In this document: positions 21,231 to 21,290 of the stretch, piece by piece
Layout of the letters: each line of letters begins with the position of its first letter
How positions within the stretch are numbered: the first letter of the stretch is position 1
Source of the DNA: JBBAAP01 sp043808305
GTDB taxonomy: Bacteria > Planctomycetota > MHYJ01 > JACQXL01
Assembly (NCBI GenBank): GCA_043808305.1
Contig: JAZDFB010000062.1
Location: 1-21,290, forward strand
Direction: 5' to 3'
DNA length: 21,290 bases
Notes under the pieces: generated by a model
Told to the model about the DNA's origin: nothing
The model's database searches: none
Seen by the model: the letters and a program-made list of their open reading frames with translations, nothing else
Translations under genes and position numbers: made by a program

Positions 21231-21290
21231 ATGGAAAGAACTTTAGTTTTGATTAAGCCGGATGGCGTACAAAGACAGCTTGCCGGGCGT
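21231..21290 (+). CDS. ndk: Nucleoside diphosphate kinase, N-terminal start (3' end outside window)
   Basis: Only the first 20 codons are present: MERTLVLIKPDGVQRQLAGR, which matches the invariant start of nucleoside diphosphate kinase, the enzyme that equilibrates NTP pools. AAAGGAG (21218-21224) lies 6 bases before the ATG. It follows nadK by 34 bases with no hairpin between them and is probably co-transcribed with it. The catalytic histidine is outside the window. Confidence 0.9.
   Translation, partial: MERTLVLIKPDGVQRQLAGR

Overview
The window is a bacterial chromosomal segment of core housekeeping genes. From left to right on the plus strand it holds the 3' end of an AmmeMemoRadiSam radical SAM gene, then rplL-rpoB-rpoC-rpsL-rpsG (RNA polymerase and ribosome), an EF-G gene, an iron-sulfur flavoprotein gene, trmD-rplS-ruvB, a minus-strand FtsB/DivIC-like gene, psd-pssA-folK-panC, a minus-strand pair (sigma factor then hpt), nadK, and the start of ndk. 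I see no tRNA, rRNA, CRISPR array or insertion sequence. No gene-free stretch exceeds 300 bases.

Organism: a bacterium from a poorly sampled lineage. The EF-G resembles the spd/mtEFG2 subfamily, known from spirochaetes, planctomycetes and some deltaproteobacteria. With the short membrane-type Psd, this makes a planctomycete-like or neighbouring lineage my best guess, at low confidence. The gene order is only partly canonical. rplL is separated from rplJ and has its own strong promoter, rpoC overlaps rpsL, trmD-rplS lacks rpsP and rimM, and ruvB lacks ruvA and ruvC.

Layout: rplL through rpsG is compact and probably one transcription unit. From about 9.8 to 15.6 kb (EF-G, flavoprotein, TrmD, L19, RuvB) the gaps fill with short palindromic repeats, and coding sequence there is more G/C-ending. 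After 15.9 kb the lipid, folate and pantothenate genes are tightly packed again, with overlaps pssA/folK and folK/panC. panC and hpt converge and overlap by 8 bases. The sigma factor gene and nadK diverge from a 240-base regulatory gap with palindromes and promoter-like sequences.

The most interesting signal is a family of small palindromic elements that invade coding sequence. One 57-base copy lies in frame inside trmD. It shares both of its ends with an intergenic copy after rpsG and supplies the roughly 20 extra residues TrmD has over E. coli TrmD. The TrmD C-terminus is a 9-base tandem repeat. The EF-G G domain has an extra segment made of two hairpins. Stop codons of the flavoprotein and rplS genes lie inside palindrome arms. 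This resembles the in-frame palindromic elements of Rickettsia, but the sequences look unrelated to me. Independently, the EF-G beside rpsL-rpsG has a recycling-type (EF-G2-like) domain IV rather than a translocase-type one.
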